64,000 nt of DNA from CAWCDJ01 sp963836015. GTDB taxonomy: Bacteria > Acidobacteriota > Terriglobia > Bryobacterales > Bryobacteraceae. The notes beneath the pieces were generated by a model, which was not told the origin of the DNA, ran no database searches, and saw only the letters and a program-made list of their open reading frames with translations. This document shows positions 49,403 to 58,014 of this stretch, piece by piece; the stretch's first letter is position 1, and each line of letters opens with the position of its first letter. Both the position numbers and the translations under genes were made by a program. The stretch lies in NCBI GenBank assembly GCA_963836015.1, contig CAWIIF010000004.1, positions 1,054,001-1,118,000 on the forward strand, written 5' to 3'.

Positions 49403-50395
49403 ATGTTCACTTCCGGCAAACCCGCTGGCAGCCGGATCCTGGTGGTCCGGCTCGGCGCGATGGGCGACATTATCCATACCCTGCCCGCCGCGGCTTCCCT
49501 CAAGCAGAGCTTTCCGGGTTCGGACCTCACCTGGCTGGTGGAGCCCAAATGGGCGCCGCTGCTCGAAGATAATCCGTTCGTGGATCGCGTCCTGTACCTG
49601 CGCCGGCACTCCCTGGCCGGAATCTATCGAAGCTGGCGCGAGCTGCGCGCGCGCCCCTACGATTTCGCGGTCGATTTTCAGGGGCTGATCAAGTCGGCCC
49701 TGGCGGCGTCTTCGGCGCACCCGTTTCGCATCTTTGGCTTCCACCACACACAGGTGCGAGAGCGCGCCGCTGCCTTTTTCTACTCGAATAAGACGATCAG
49801 CCGGTCGGCGCACGTGGTGGATCTGAACCTGGATCTGGCCGCGGCTGCCGGCGCGACCAACCTGACGCGCGCTTTCCCTCTACCCTCCGGCCGTCCCGAA
49901 GGCGATCTTCCGCCGGGCGATTTTGTGCTGGCTTCGCCGCTGGCCGGTTGGCGCTCCAAGCAGTGGCCCCTCGAATATTACCGCGCCCTGGCCGCCCGCC
50001 TCCGCGGCGAACTGGGCATGCCGCTGGTATTGAATCTGCCGCCGGGTGCCGCGCCGCCGCAAATTGAAGGAAGCGTGCCGCATTTTTCCAGCCTGGCCGG
50101 CTTGATCGACGCCACGCGCCGTGCCGCCGCGGTACTCGGTGTGGATAGCGGCCCCCTCCACCTGGCAGCCGCCCTCGGAAAGCCGGGGGTCGCCGTGTTC
50201 GGCCCGACCGACCCGGCCCGCAACGGTCCCTACGGGGACAGCATGCAGATTTTACGCAGTCCGGCCGCGGTCACGACTTACCGGCGCGGCGATGCCATCG
50301 ACGAAAGCATGCGAACGATCTCTCCCAACGACGTCTTCGAGGCGCTGCGCGCGGTGCTGCGCGAGCGCCGTCCGCACGCCGGGTACGCGGTCTGA
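49403..50395 (+). CDS. GT9 heptosyltransferase (WaaC/WaaF-like)
   Basis: 330 residues from ATG 49403, GGAGG 7 bases upstream; the frame is open far upstream without homology. Canonical GT9: ILVVRLGAMGDIIHTLPAAA, YDFAVDFQGLIKSALAA, nucleotide-sugar site ASPLAGWRSKQWPLEYY and LGVDSGPLHLAAALGKPGV with FGPTDPARNGPYG. It adds heptose to lipid A core sugars. It is the typical enzyme here, in contrast to the diverged GT9-like protein at 22255. Stop and next start overlap (TGATG). Confidence 0.95.
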   Translation: MFTSGKPAGSRILVVRLGAMGDIIHTLPAAASLKQSFPGSDLTWLVEPKWAPLLEDNPFVDRVLYLRRHSLAGIYRSWRELRARPYDFAVDFQGLIKSALAASSAHPFRIFGFHHTQVRERAAAFFYSNKTISRSAHVVDLNLDLAAAAGATNLTRAFPLPSGRPEGDLPPGDFVLASPLAGWRSKQWPLEYYRALAARLRGELGMPLVLNLPPGAAPPQIEGSVPHFSSLAGLIDATRRAAAVLGVDSGPLHLAAALGKPGVAVFGPTDPARNGPYGDSMQILRSPAAVTTYRRGDAIDESMRTISPNDVFEALRAVLRERRPHAGYAV

Positions 50396-50946
50396 TGGTT
50401 TCGTTTCCCAAGCCTTACGCCGATTTCGTGGCCAAGCTCCGGGTGCCCAGCGGATTCCTGTTAGTGGCTGTATTCGCCTGGTTTTCGCATCCCAGCCCGG
50501 GTTCGCTGGCCTGGGGGCTGCCCGTCTCGCTGGCCGGCCTGGCCCTGCGCGGCTGGGCAGCCGGGTGCCTGGCCAAGAACCGGCAGTTGGCTACCGGCGG
50601 CCCTTATGCCTACCTGCGAAACCCTCTCTACGCCGGCACCCTGCTGGTAGCGGCGGGCCTGGCCATCGCGTCGCGCAGTTGGGGGCTCGCCGCGCTCTTT
50701 GCCGCCGTCTTTCTGCTCGTCTACCTGCCGGTGATCGAACTGGAGGAGCAGCATCTTCGCCGTCTCTTCCCGGAATATGCCGGTTATGCGAAGCAGGTTC
50801 CCGCGCTGTTTCCGCGGCTGCGGCCATATCCACAAAAGTCTTCGAATCCTTTCCGGTTCGCTCTGTATCTAACGAACCAGGAATATCAAGCCGGTGCGGG
50901 ATTCGCAGCCGGGATGCTGTTTCTCATTTGGAAAGTCGTTACTTAG
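50395..50946 (+). CDS. ICMT/PEMT-type membrane methyltransferase
   Basis: 183 residues with four to five membrane helices. The cofactor motif GGPYAYLRNPLYAGTLLVAA (about 64-83) followed by IELEEQHLRRLFPEYAGYAK fits integral methyltransferases such as isoprenylcysteine or phospholipid methylases. Its substrate is unknown. Translation is coupled to the heptosyltransferase gene by overlapping TGATG. A strong terminator follows. Confidence 0.87.
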   Translation: MVSFPKPYADFVAKLRVPSGFLLVAVFAWFSHPSPGSLAWGLPVSLAGLALRGWAAGCLAKNRQLATGGPYAYLRNPLYAGTLLVAAGLAIASRSWGLAALFAAVFLLVYLPVIELEEQHLRRLFPEYAGYAKQVPALFPRLRPYPQKSSNPFRFALYLTNQEYQAGAGFAAGMLFLIWKVVT

Positions 50947-50950
50947 GCTG

Positions 50951-50997
50951 AGGCGGCAGCGAAGCTCCTGGAGGGGGGAGCTTCGCTGCCGCCTTTT
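50951..50997 (+). terminator. Rho-independent terminator
   Basis: An 18-bp perfect stem (50951-50968 with 50977-50994) and an 8-nt loop are followed by TTTT (50994-50997). It ends the GT9/methyltransferase transcript and lies between convergent genes (stops 50946 and 51026). Confidence 0.88.
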
Positions 50998-51025
50998 GGT
51001 TGTGGCGGAGGTTGATGATCAGGCC

Positions 51026-52948
51026 TTATCGAGTGGGCAGGCCCACTCGCCCGAGGAGAGTGGCGAAACGTTGGTCTGAGCGGAGGCTGTCGAGCATCGG
51101 TTCCAGCCCGAGGTACAGCATGTAGTCCGATCGCTCGGCGTAGGCCTTGTCCAGCCAGGCCAAGGCCTGGTCGCGGTCACCCAGCCCTGCATGGACCAAG
51201 GCGATCGAATACGGTGACACATACCGGGCCGCTGAGAGACGGCCCAAACTCTCAAGCGTGGCCAGAGCCTCGGCGCGCCGGCCGGCCACCGCGAGGGCAT
51301 ATCCCAACTCGCCCTGGATTTCCGGGTCCCGCTCGCGCGATTTGAGTGCCGCTCGTAAGCCCGCAATAGCCTCGGGATGCATTCCTTTCTGCAAGTACGC
51401 CCAGGCCGCATAGCGTTGGGCCTGCGGGAACGCAGGGTCCAGCTCGAGTGTCTTCCGAAACTGCTCGATGGCCTGATCGTACTGGCGCGCGTAGAAATAG
51501 TGCCAGGCGAGATGGACGCCAACCAGCAGTTGCAGCGGTTCCAGTTCGAGCGCGCGCTTACTCTCGGCCAACGACTCCCCGGTCCGTCCGCGCGGAAGGA
51601 GACAATGTGAATACCAATGATGCGCGGTGGCGTAGTTCGGATCGAGCTCGATGGCACGACGGAATTCCTTCTCACAGGCAGCGAAATCCCAGTCATAAAG
51701 AAGATGAACAATAGCGAGGGAGGTGTGCGCTTCCGCCAGCGTGCCGTCGATCTGCAGCGCCTTGAGGGCAGCGGCTTTCGCTTCCGGCATGGCCTGACGA
51801 GGAGGTAGCCCGCCGACGACCGACGAAGCGCCCAGCGACGAGTAGGAGTCGGCGAGACCGGTGTAGCCGGGCGCATAGCCGGGATCGGCGGCGATGGCCT
51901 TTTGGAAATATCCGAGGGCCTGCTTGAGGGCTGCCTCGGTCCTTCGGTTCAAGAAGAACCGCCCCCTCAGGTAGTCCTGGTAGGCCTCGGGGTGTATCGG
52001 ACGGGCGCGCGCGAGGCGGGCCTGCGCGCCGGGAGTCAGCGTGACCGCGATGGTGCGGGCGACGGCCTCGGCGACCTCGCTCTGCAAGATCAGCACGTCG
52101 CCGAAGTCGCGATCATAGGTCTCGGCCCAGATCTGACTCTGGTCGCCGACTTGGACGAGCTGAGCGGTGATGCGCACGCGCTCACCCGCCCGCCGGACGC
52201 TGCCCTCCAGAACGTAATCCGCTCCGAGCTCCCGGCGGAGTCGTCCGATGTCTCTATCTGTCCGCTTGTATTTCCACGTGGAACTTCGCGCGAGGACCCT
52301 CAACCGATCGGGTTCGAGCCGGCCGAGCTGGGTAATCATCTCCTCGGTCAGCCCATCACTCAGGTATTCCTGTTCCGCATCGCCGGAGAGGTTGTCGAAG
52401 GGAAGAACCGCGAGCGTCAATCTCCGGGCTGACTGGGTCGTCAGCCCCGGACGTGGGACCACCCGATAAACGACAAGGGCCGCGGCACAGATCACGACGA
52501 TTGCGAGAATGGTGAGAAGGCGACGAGCGGAGGTCGACGGACGCGCCGCCGCGGACGGCAGGAGCGGGGCCACGGCCGCATCGGCTGAATGGGCTCCTCG
52601 TGCGGCGGGCAGCGGCGCCACGGGGGCGATGAACCGGTAACCACGGCGCGCAATGGTTTCCACGTAGCGCGGGGAGTCGGCGGAGTCACCCAGAGCCTCC
52701 CGCAGCTTCCTCACCGCTGTGTTGAGGCTGTGGTCGAAATCGACGTACGTGTCCCCCGGCCACAGCGTCTCCCGCACCTTCTCTCTGGTCACCACGTCGC
52801 CCGCGTGGTCCAGCAACAGGACCAATAGCCGGAAAGGCTGGTCCTGAAGCCTGATCTTCAGGCCCTGCCGGCGCAGTTCGCCAGAGACGACATCGATTTC
52901 GAAAGACCCGAAGCAGAGGATCCGGGGTAGATCAGCCGACTGCCCCAT
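51026..52948 (-). CDS. CadC-like membrane regulator with winged helix, TolB-type domain and TPR repeats
   Basis: 640 residues from ATG 52948. An OmpR-type winged helix (10-108; PFRLLVLLLDHAGDVVTREK; YVETIARRGYRFIAPV) lies in the cytoplasm, one membrane helix at 143-163, then a domain starting LAVLPFDNLSGDAEQEYLSD (adenylate-cyclase/TolB-like) and about eight TPR units up to the end. This composition is abundant in Solibacter-type genomes. The DNA-binding end and periplasmic repeats suggest direct envelope sensing, but no ligand can be named. It is divergent from the haloperoxidase-like gene (204 bp), a possible target. Confidence 0.92.
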   Translation of the reverse strand: MGQSADLPRILCFGSFEIDVVSGELRRQGLKIRLQDQPFRLLVLLLDHAGDVVTREKVRETLWPGDTYVDFDHSLNTAVRKLREALGDSADSPRYVETIARRGYRFIAPVAPLPAARGAHSADAAVAPLLPSAAARPSTSARRLLTILAIVVICAAALVVYRVVPRPGLTTQSARRLTLAVLPFDNLSGDAEQEYLSDGLTEEMITQLGRLEPDRLRVLARSSTWKYKRTDRDIGRLRRELGADYVLEGSVRRAGERVRITAQLVQVGDQSQIWAETYDRDFGDVLILQSEVAEAVARTIAVTLTPGAQARLARARPIHPEAYQDYLRGRFFLNRRTEAALKQALGYFQKAIAADPGYAPGYTGLADSYSSLGASSVVGGLPPRQAMPEAKAAALKALQIDGTLAEAHTSLAIVHLLYDWDFAACEKEFRRAIELDPNYATAHHWYSHCLLPRGRTGESLAESKRALELEPLQLLVGVHLAWHYFYARQYDQAIEQFRKTLELDPAFPQAQRYAAWAYLQKGMHPEAIAGLRAALKSRERDPEIQGELGYALAVAGRRAEALATLESLGRLSAARYVSPYSIALVHAGLGDRDQALAWLDKAYAERSDYMLYLGLEPMLDSLRSDQRFATLLGRVGLPTR

Positions 52949-53152
52949 CGCGGTGCCTTGATCGGTACAAGTGTAGCACTGGTGATCGAAGTCAGGTCTC
53001 GGAGGAACCCTCATCGCTCGAGCATCTTGCCAGATTATCCACAGTTGATTTGCAGTTGTTCTGATGTGCATTGAGTGTTCTCCCTCTCTGGCGCCATGGT
53101 TAAAGCCAGCGGAGCCGTAAACGCTCCGTTTTGAACAGTTGGAGGGAAGATA

Positions 53153-54538
53153 ATGCGAAATTACGAATCGCGAGCAGGTGTGCGGGTGCCGGCCGCCAGC
53201 AGAGTGGGCGTAGCGTTGCTCGCGCTGATCGGCTTCTCAGCGACAGTGCGGGCGGATGTCGTCACCGATTGGAACACGATCGCCATAAGCAGTGTGTCTG
53301 CCGACACACTCCCCAACCGCCAGAGCCGTGACATGGCCATGGTGCACGCAGCGATGTTCGACGCCATGAACGCCATCCGGCCGTACTACACGCCGGCCAT
53401 GGTTTCGATCAGGGCAAAGGGATACGCCTCGCGCGAGGCGGCAGCCGCCCAGGCGGCTCATAACGTGCTTCTGGCGCTGTTCCCGGCCCAGCAAGCCGAC
53501 CTCGACGCGAAGCTTGCCGCATCGCTGGCGCAGATCCCCCCGGATGATGGGCACGGCCACCGGCCGAAGTACGAGGGAATCGTGACGGGGAAGGCGGCAG
53601 CAGCAGCGGTACTCAACGCTCGCCTAAATGACCACGCATTCGATAGCGTCCCGTTCACACCGCTACCAGGGCCCGGCGAATACCAGTTCACTCCAGGCTG
53701 CAACGCAACCAATATCTCGGCGCCGGGCTGGGGTAACGTCACGCCGTTTACGGTATCGAGTCCCGACTACTTTCCAACGGCGACCCGGCCCGTGGTCACC
53801 GACCCCGAATGGTTGGCCTCGCTCGACGAGGTGCGGGCCTATGGTGCTTCGGACTCGACGGTGCGCACCGCCGAGCAGACGCAGATCGGCCTGTTCTACA
53901 TCGAGCCGTCACTCCCGAGCATGAATCGCCTGGCCCGCCAGTTGGTTGCGCAGGAGCCGGTGGAGACCAACCGCGCGGCCGCCTCGAAGCAGTTACTGGC
54001 CCACGCTCGTCTGTTCGCCGCGCTCAACATCGCGCAGGCGGACACGTACATCCGGACGTGGCGGGTCAAGTATCGCGAGCACTGGTGGCGTCCATACACC
54101 GCGATCAACTTCCTCTACCCGGGAACGAACTGGACACCGCTCCGCCAGACGCCGTGCCATCCCGAGTTCTACGCCGCGCATGGCACGCTGACCCCGGCTG
54201 GCATCACCGCGATCCGGAACTACCTCGGCCATGATGCCATCGACGTGACGACCACGAGCATCAGCCTCCCCGGCGTCACGCGGCACTACACGAGCTTGAA
54301 CCAGATTATCGAGGAGGTGAACGTCGCACGCATCTACACCGGATTCCATTACCGGTCGACGCTGGTGCGCAGCAACACGCTCGGTATCGCAGTCGCCAAC
54401 TGGGTGAACCGCAACATGATGACGGTGCTTTCTTCCGAGTGCCCCCTCGGTCCCGACGACGGAGACAACGACGGGAATTACGTTGGCATCCCGGTTCAGG
54501 AAAATTACCGCGTCAACAACCTCGAGAACGAGAACTAA
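53153..54538 (+). CDS. Exported vanadium-dependent haloperoxidase/PAP2-like protein
   Basis: 461 residues from ATG 53153, with GGAGG upstream. Signal peptide ends near RVGVALLALIGFSATVRA. Acid-phosphatase/haloperoxidase motifs: KYREHWWRPYTA for the K-x(6)-RP site, HPEFYAAHG in place of PSGH, and ARIYTGFHYRSTLV for the SRxxxGxHxxxD site with histidine kept. Haloperoxidases of this fold bind vanadate and oxidise halides; some relatives are phosphatases. Because PSGH differs, activity is uncertain. It is followed by a PEP-CTERM gene on the same strand. Confidence 0.87.
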   Translation: MRNYESRAGVRVPAASRVGVALLALIGFSATVRADVVTDWNTIAISSVSADTLPNRQSRDMAMVHAAMFDAMNAIRPYYTPAMVSIRAKGYASREAAAAQAAHNVLLALFPAQQADLDAKLAASLAQIPPDDGHGHRPKYEGIVTGKAAAAAVLNARLNDHAFDSVPFTPLPGPGEYQFTPGCNATNISAPGWGNVTPFTVSSPDYFPTATRPVVTDPEWLASLDEVRAYGASDSTVRTAEQTQIGLFYIEPSLPSMNRLARQLVAQEPVETNRAAASKQLLAHARLFAALNIAQADTYIRTWRVKYREHWWRPYTAINFLYPGTNWTPLRQTPCHPEFYAAHGTLTPAGITAIRNYLGHDAIDVTTTSISLPGVTRHYTSLNQIIEEVNVARIYTGFHYRSTLVRSNTLGIAVANWVNRNMMTVLSSECPLGPDDGDNDGNYVGIPVQENYRVNNLENEN

Positions 54539-54573
54539 AAACTGCGGTGCAAAATCCGCGCAAGGAGGAAACA

Positions 54574-55599
54574 ATGAGCACAGCTCAGCAATGGGGAAAA
54601 CTTTCGGGTGCCTTGGCCTGCTTTACACCGCCCCGGAAATGCGGTCCGACGGGCCGCCTGGCCAGGCATTGTCTGCTGCATTTGCCAAGCGTGTTGACTG
54701 CCGTCAGCGTGCTCGCTGCTTTCCCAGCCGCGGCGGATGTATTGCCCCCGTATCACTTGATCGGTGACATCTCATTCAACCTGGGTCCGCGGCTGTTTCC
54801 GAATGACTTTGGAACAATCTCGCTGGTAGACGCAAGGTTCGGCTCGGTGTCGTTGAGCGCGTCCGGCACCCCGTCTCCGTTACTGATAGCAGACGCGAAC
54901 ATCGGTCCCAATCTCCTTCCCAGCATTTCGGGTCGCGCCTCCTGGCTTCTCGATTATGCCCTCGAGATAACCGGGCCGGCGGGCAATGTCCCGGTTCTGA
55001 TCGACGTCGCTGGTGGAGCATCCGGTGTCGCCAGCACAGGTGCGTCCTTCGCGGTGGAGTCGAGATGGGACCTCTTGGATGGCGGCTCTTCCCTGGCTGG
55101 AGATGACATCCGTTCTGGTCAAATGACTGGTAGCTTCAGCCAGGGTTTCAGCCGGAGTGTCAGCCTGACGCTCGCGACGAATCGGCCCTATGGCGTTTTC
55201 ATGCTGGTAGATGCCTTCTCCGCCGCAACGGTGGAATGGTCGCGGGCAGACGCTCATACGTTCGTGGATCCGGTATTCTCGTTTGGCCCCGGCGTCGATC
55301 CGCGCGTCTATTCTTATAACTTCAGCGCTGGAATCGGGAATTCACCCGCCGGCGCTGCCGTCTCGGAGCCAGCGTCCCTCGGTCTCCTGGGCGCAGGCTT
55401 GCTGTGCCTTGGTCTCCTCCGCCGGCGCACCATTGCGGGTTGGGCGGGCGCGGCTACGGCGGAACGCCGGTTGGCCATTGTGAGAAAATCAAGGCGTGCA
55501 GAAGTACGCTGTTGTCATCCACGAAGACCCAGAAGGCGGATTTTGGGCCGAGGTTCCAGCCCTCCCCGGCTGCTATTCTCAGGGGGAGACGGTGGATGA
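54574..55599 (+). CDS. PEP-CTERM protein with abnormal run-on tail
   Basis: 341 residues; AAGGAGGAA precedes ATG 54574. A leader and signal helix (about 30-52; SVLTAVSVLAAFPAAADV) precede a beta-rich body. The sorting signal SEPASLGLLGAGLLCLGLLR plus RRR sits at about 270-292. Normal proteins end within a few residues of it, whereas this one goes on for about 50 arginine-rich residues without structure and overlaps hicB by 104 bp. The tail is probably readthrough after loss of the stop, not a functional domain. Function unknown; no exosortase is in the window. Confidence 0.82.
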   Translation: MSTAQQWGKLSGALACFTPPRKCGPTGRLARHCLLHLPSVLTAVSVLAAFPAAADVLPPYHLIGDISFNLGPRLFPNDFGTISLVDARFGSVSLSASGTPSPLLIADANIGPNLLPSISGRASWLLDYALEITGPAGNVPVLIDVAGGASGVASTGASFAVESRWDLLDGGSSLAGDDIRSGQMTGSFSQGFSRSVSLTLATNRPYGVFMLVDAFSAATVEWSRADAHTFVDPVFSFGPGVDPRVYSYNFSAGIGNSPAGAAVSEPASLGLLGAGLLCLGLLRRRTIAGWAGAATAERRLAIVRKSRRAEVRCCHPRRPRRRILGRGSSPPRLLFSGGDGG

Positions 55600-55705
55600 A
55601 CTCAAGCACAACATCCGCGAGGCGATTGCCGGGGTATTAGAAGTTCTGAGGGAAGAAGGACGGAAGCCGGACTCGAACATCCAGATCCTGGATGTGGCGG
55701 TTTGA
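55496..55705 (+). CDS. hicB: HicB-like antitoxin
   Basis: 69 residues from GTG 55496 (MQKYAVVIHEDPEGGFWAEV; PGCYSQGETVDELKHNIREA), the short HicB fold without a DNA-binding part. It inhibits the HicA mRNA nuclease. It precedes hicA and overlaps it by 14 bp, the antitoxin-first order. The start lies within the run-on frame of the PEP-CTERM gene. Confidence 0.88.
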   Translation: MQKYAVVIHEDPEGGFWAEVPALPGCYSQGETVDELKHNIREAIAGVLEVLREEGRKPDSNIQILDVAV

Positions 55706-55898
55706 AATCTGTCACCGGGCCGGAATGTGCCGGCTAATTGAGGCGAACGGCTGGTCGCTCAAGCGCATCAATGGAAGTCACCATATCTACTCCAAACCGG
55801 GGGAGCGAAAGGTCACCTCGGTTCCCGTACACGGAAGCAAGAATCTGAAGGCAGGGCTTGCGCTTCGAATCGCGCGGGATGCCGGAGTCGACATTTAA
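55692..55898 (+). CDS. hicA: HicA-like mRNA interferase toxin
   Basis: 68 residues. Double-stranded-RNA-binding-like fold with the catalytic histidine in INGSHHIYSKPGE and the family end VPVHGSKNLKAGLALRIARD. ATG 55692 fits; ATG 55725 would cut the first helix. Type II toxin that cleaves mRNA and is neutralised by the protein encoded just upstream. The small pair has no sign of being part of a mobile element here. Confidence 0.9.
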   Translation: MWRFEICHRAGMCRLIEANGWSLKRINGSHHIYSKPGERKVTSVPVHGSKNLKAGLALRIARDAGVDI

Positions 55899-56185
55899 GA
55901 GACAGCCTCCGGGCGCCAAGGTCAGCAACGGCGAATTCTCGCTCATGTGGATTATCTGCTTGTTGACCGCTGGCGGTTGCTGGTGCAGGAGGCACTACAT
56001 TCGTTGAGGCTCTTCATCACAGAAGGCATACTGGCATGAGGCGGTTGGGACCGGGCTACGGCGGCCTGCACCCTGACCGAATGGCGCTGGCCGCCGGTAG
56101 CCGCTTCTACGCGGTGTAGACTCTGGAGTGATCGAACTCCGATTCCGCTAGAGCATTTGGCTTCTTGTCAAATTGAGGGCGCAAG
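55899..56185. other. Intergenic region after hicA
   Basis: About 290 bp with no recognised gene or RNA. It presumably contains the promoter of the following small gene; no convincing boxes seen. Confidence 0.4.
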
Positions 56186-56590
56186 ATGAACGATCAGAAT
56201 TCGGGAGTGCGAGATCAAGAGATCCGTGCGGCACTGGATCAGCATTGGGCGGCGTCCGATGCCAACGATTTTGAAACGGAGCACCGCATCTATCACGAGG
56301 ACGCGGTGCTGGAATACCCGCAGTCAGGCGAGCGAACCCGCGGTCGACGCAACATACAGAACCAACGCGCCAGTCAGCCGAGCAAGAAGCGGTTTGCTGT
56401 CCGACGAATCATTGGCGGCGGTGATCTTTGGATCACCGAATTCATCCTGACATATGACGGCAAGCCGTCCTACACCGTGAGCATCATGGAGTTCAGGGAT
56501 GACAAGGTTGCGCGGGAAACACAGTACTTTGCGGATCCATTCGTGGCTCCCGCATGGCGCGCTCAATGGGTCGAACGGATGGACACATAA
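56186..56590 (+). CDS. SnoaL-like/NTF2-fold protein
   Basis: 134 residues, cytoplasmic. NTF2-like cone fold: IRAALDQHWAASDANDFETE, HRIYHEDAVLEYPQSGER, then sheets ending DDKVARETQYFADPF. The family holds many polyketide cyclases, isomerases and limonene-type hydrolases as well as non-enzymes; I cannot choose a substrate. It stands alone between hicBA and the NTN-hydrolase gene. Confidence 0.85.
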   Translation: MNDQNSGVRDQEIRAALDQHWAASDANDFETEHRIYHEDAVLEYPQSGERTRGRRNIQNQRASQPSKKRFAVRRIIGGGDLWITEFILTYDGKPSYTVSIMEFRDDKVARETQYFADPFVAPAWRAQWVERMDT

Positions 56591-56691
56591 TCTCGAGGCG
56601 CGCGATTTCACTGACGACACCGCGTCGCAGGGACACGCACCGCCCCGCTGCCATCCAAAACCCGGTATCCTATCTCATCAGGAGGGTCCCC

Positions 56692-58014
56692 ATGCTTCGT
56701 GTGGCTTGCTGTCTTGCCGTGGCTGCCATCGCCCAGGCCGCCGGGCCTTTGTATCAGGCCTCCATCGATCAACCGCAGGCGTTTACCGTGGTGCGCGGCT
56801 CGGCCGTGGCCGATAGCGCCGTGCTGCACGCCAACCACAAGTCATTACGGATCGAGCCCGCTGCCTCCGCGCCGGATGCCGCGGTGCGCTTCGCTCCGGT
56901 CTCGCTCACGATCGGCAAGCGGTATGAGCTGAGCGGCTGGGCGCGCACGGAGAACCTGGAAGTCCGCGACCTCGACCGGTCTCCGATCGCGAGCGGGGCG
57001 GCCCTCAGCATGGCCTCCATGCCCTACGATGTGCATTCCGCTTCGCTCGGCGGAACCGAGCCGTGGACCCACCTCACGCTCCGCTTCGTGGCCAGCCGTG
57101 CGCAGGACCAGATTCTGCTGACAGTGGGCAACGGCGGCGCGTTCAGCGGCAAAGCCTGGTTCGAAGGTGTGAGCCTCGACGAAGTCTCGAAGCAGGATGA
57201 ATGGCCGGTCCGCGACGCGGTCGAAACCTACGGCCCCGCCTATCGCTATCCGGCTGCCGGGTGGATCTACCTGCACATCGAGGGCAAGCCCTACGAACGC
57301 GGCTACCAGCACGGGCACCTGATGGCGCGGGAGATTCCCGCATACCTCGCGCGCTGCGCCGCCGACCTGGGCTCGCCCGAAGGGTGGAACGACTACCGCA
57401 CTACCGCCAATGCGCTTTTCCTGCGCGGCTTCGATCGCGAGATCCTGGAAGAGATGCGCGGCATTGCCGACGGCGCGTCCGACGCCGGGGCGCGCTGGCA
57501 GAATCGCCGCCTCGACCTGATCGATATCGTGGTGGCCAACACCACGGTGGAGATGGGCGAACTGCGCTACGCGATGAACTCGACGCCCACCGGGCTCGAG
57601 AGCCTGACCTTCGATAAGCCGTCCTATCCCGAAACAGGGCGATTCCGTGATGGAGCATTGCAGCGCCTTCGCCGCCACCGGCCCGGCCACCCGCGACGGA
57701 AAGATGGTGATCGGGCACGTCACCTGGTGGCCGCTCACGCTGGCCGAGCAGACCAACGTGATGCTCGATATCAAGCCGGAGCACGGCCATCGCATGCTGA
57801 TTCAGAGCTATCCCGGCGGGATCGAGAGCGGCACGGACTGGTACCAGAACGATGCCGGCGTGGTCCTGACCGAGACCACCATCCGGCAGACGCCCTTCAA
57901 CATCCAAGGGACGCCCGTGGCCTTCCGCGCCCGCCTGGCGATTCAGTACGGCGGGTCGATCGACGAAGTGGTGGCCAAGCTGGGCACCCGCAACAACGGC
58001 CTCTATACCAATGA
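56692..58014 (+). CDS. Phospholipase B-like NTN hydrolase, N-terminal part (frameshifted gene)
   Basis: Start ATG 56692 with AGGAGG upstream; signal peptide MLRVACCLAVAAIAQAAG. Residues about 18-175 form a beta-sandwich carbohydrate-binding-like domain (YQASIDQPQAFTVVRG; LTVGNGGAFSGKAWFEGVSL), then the hydrolase begins (IYLHIEGKPYERGYQHGHLM; LEEMRGIADGASDAG). Homology ends at about residue 315 (57640); the remaining 125 residues in this frame are Arg-rich shadow. The chain continues from 57650 in the frame one base off. Taking one G from the GGG at 57637-57639 joins the halves into a 918-residue protein. N-terminal part supplies the pro-peptide of the hydrolase. Confidence 0.86.
   Translation: MLRVACCLAVAAIAQAAGPLYQASIDQPQAFTVVRGSAVADSAVLHANHKSLRIEPAASAPDAAVRFAPVSLTIGKRYELSGWARTENLEVRDLDRSPIASGAALSMASMPYDVHSASLGGTEPWTHLTLRFVASRAQDQILLTVGNGGAFSGKAWFEGVSLDEVSKQDEWPVRDAVETYGPAYRYPAAGWIYLHIEGKPYERGYQHGHLMAREIPAYLARCAADLGSPEGWNDYRTTANALFLRGFDREILEEMRGIADGASDAGARWQNRRLDLIDIVVANTTVEMGELRYAMNSTPTGLESLTFDKPSYPETGRFRDGALQRLRRHRPGHPRRKDGDRARHLVAAHAGRADQRDARYQAGARPSHADSELSRRDRERHGLVPERCRRGPDRDHHPADALQHPRDARGLPRPPGDSVRRVDRRSGGQAGHPQQRPLYQ

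Noticed and set aside
55496..55898. Mobile island around hicBA
   Set aside because: No integrase, transposase, direct repeats or tRNA target nearby; only the toxin-antitoxin pair itself.
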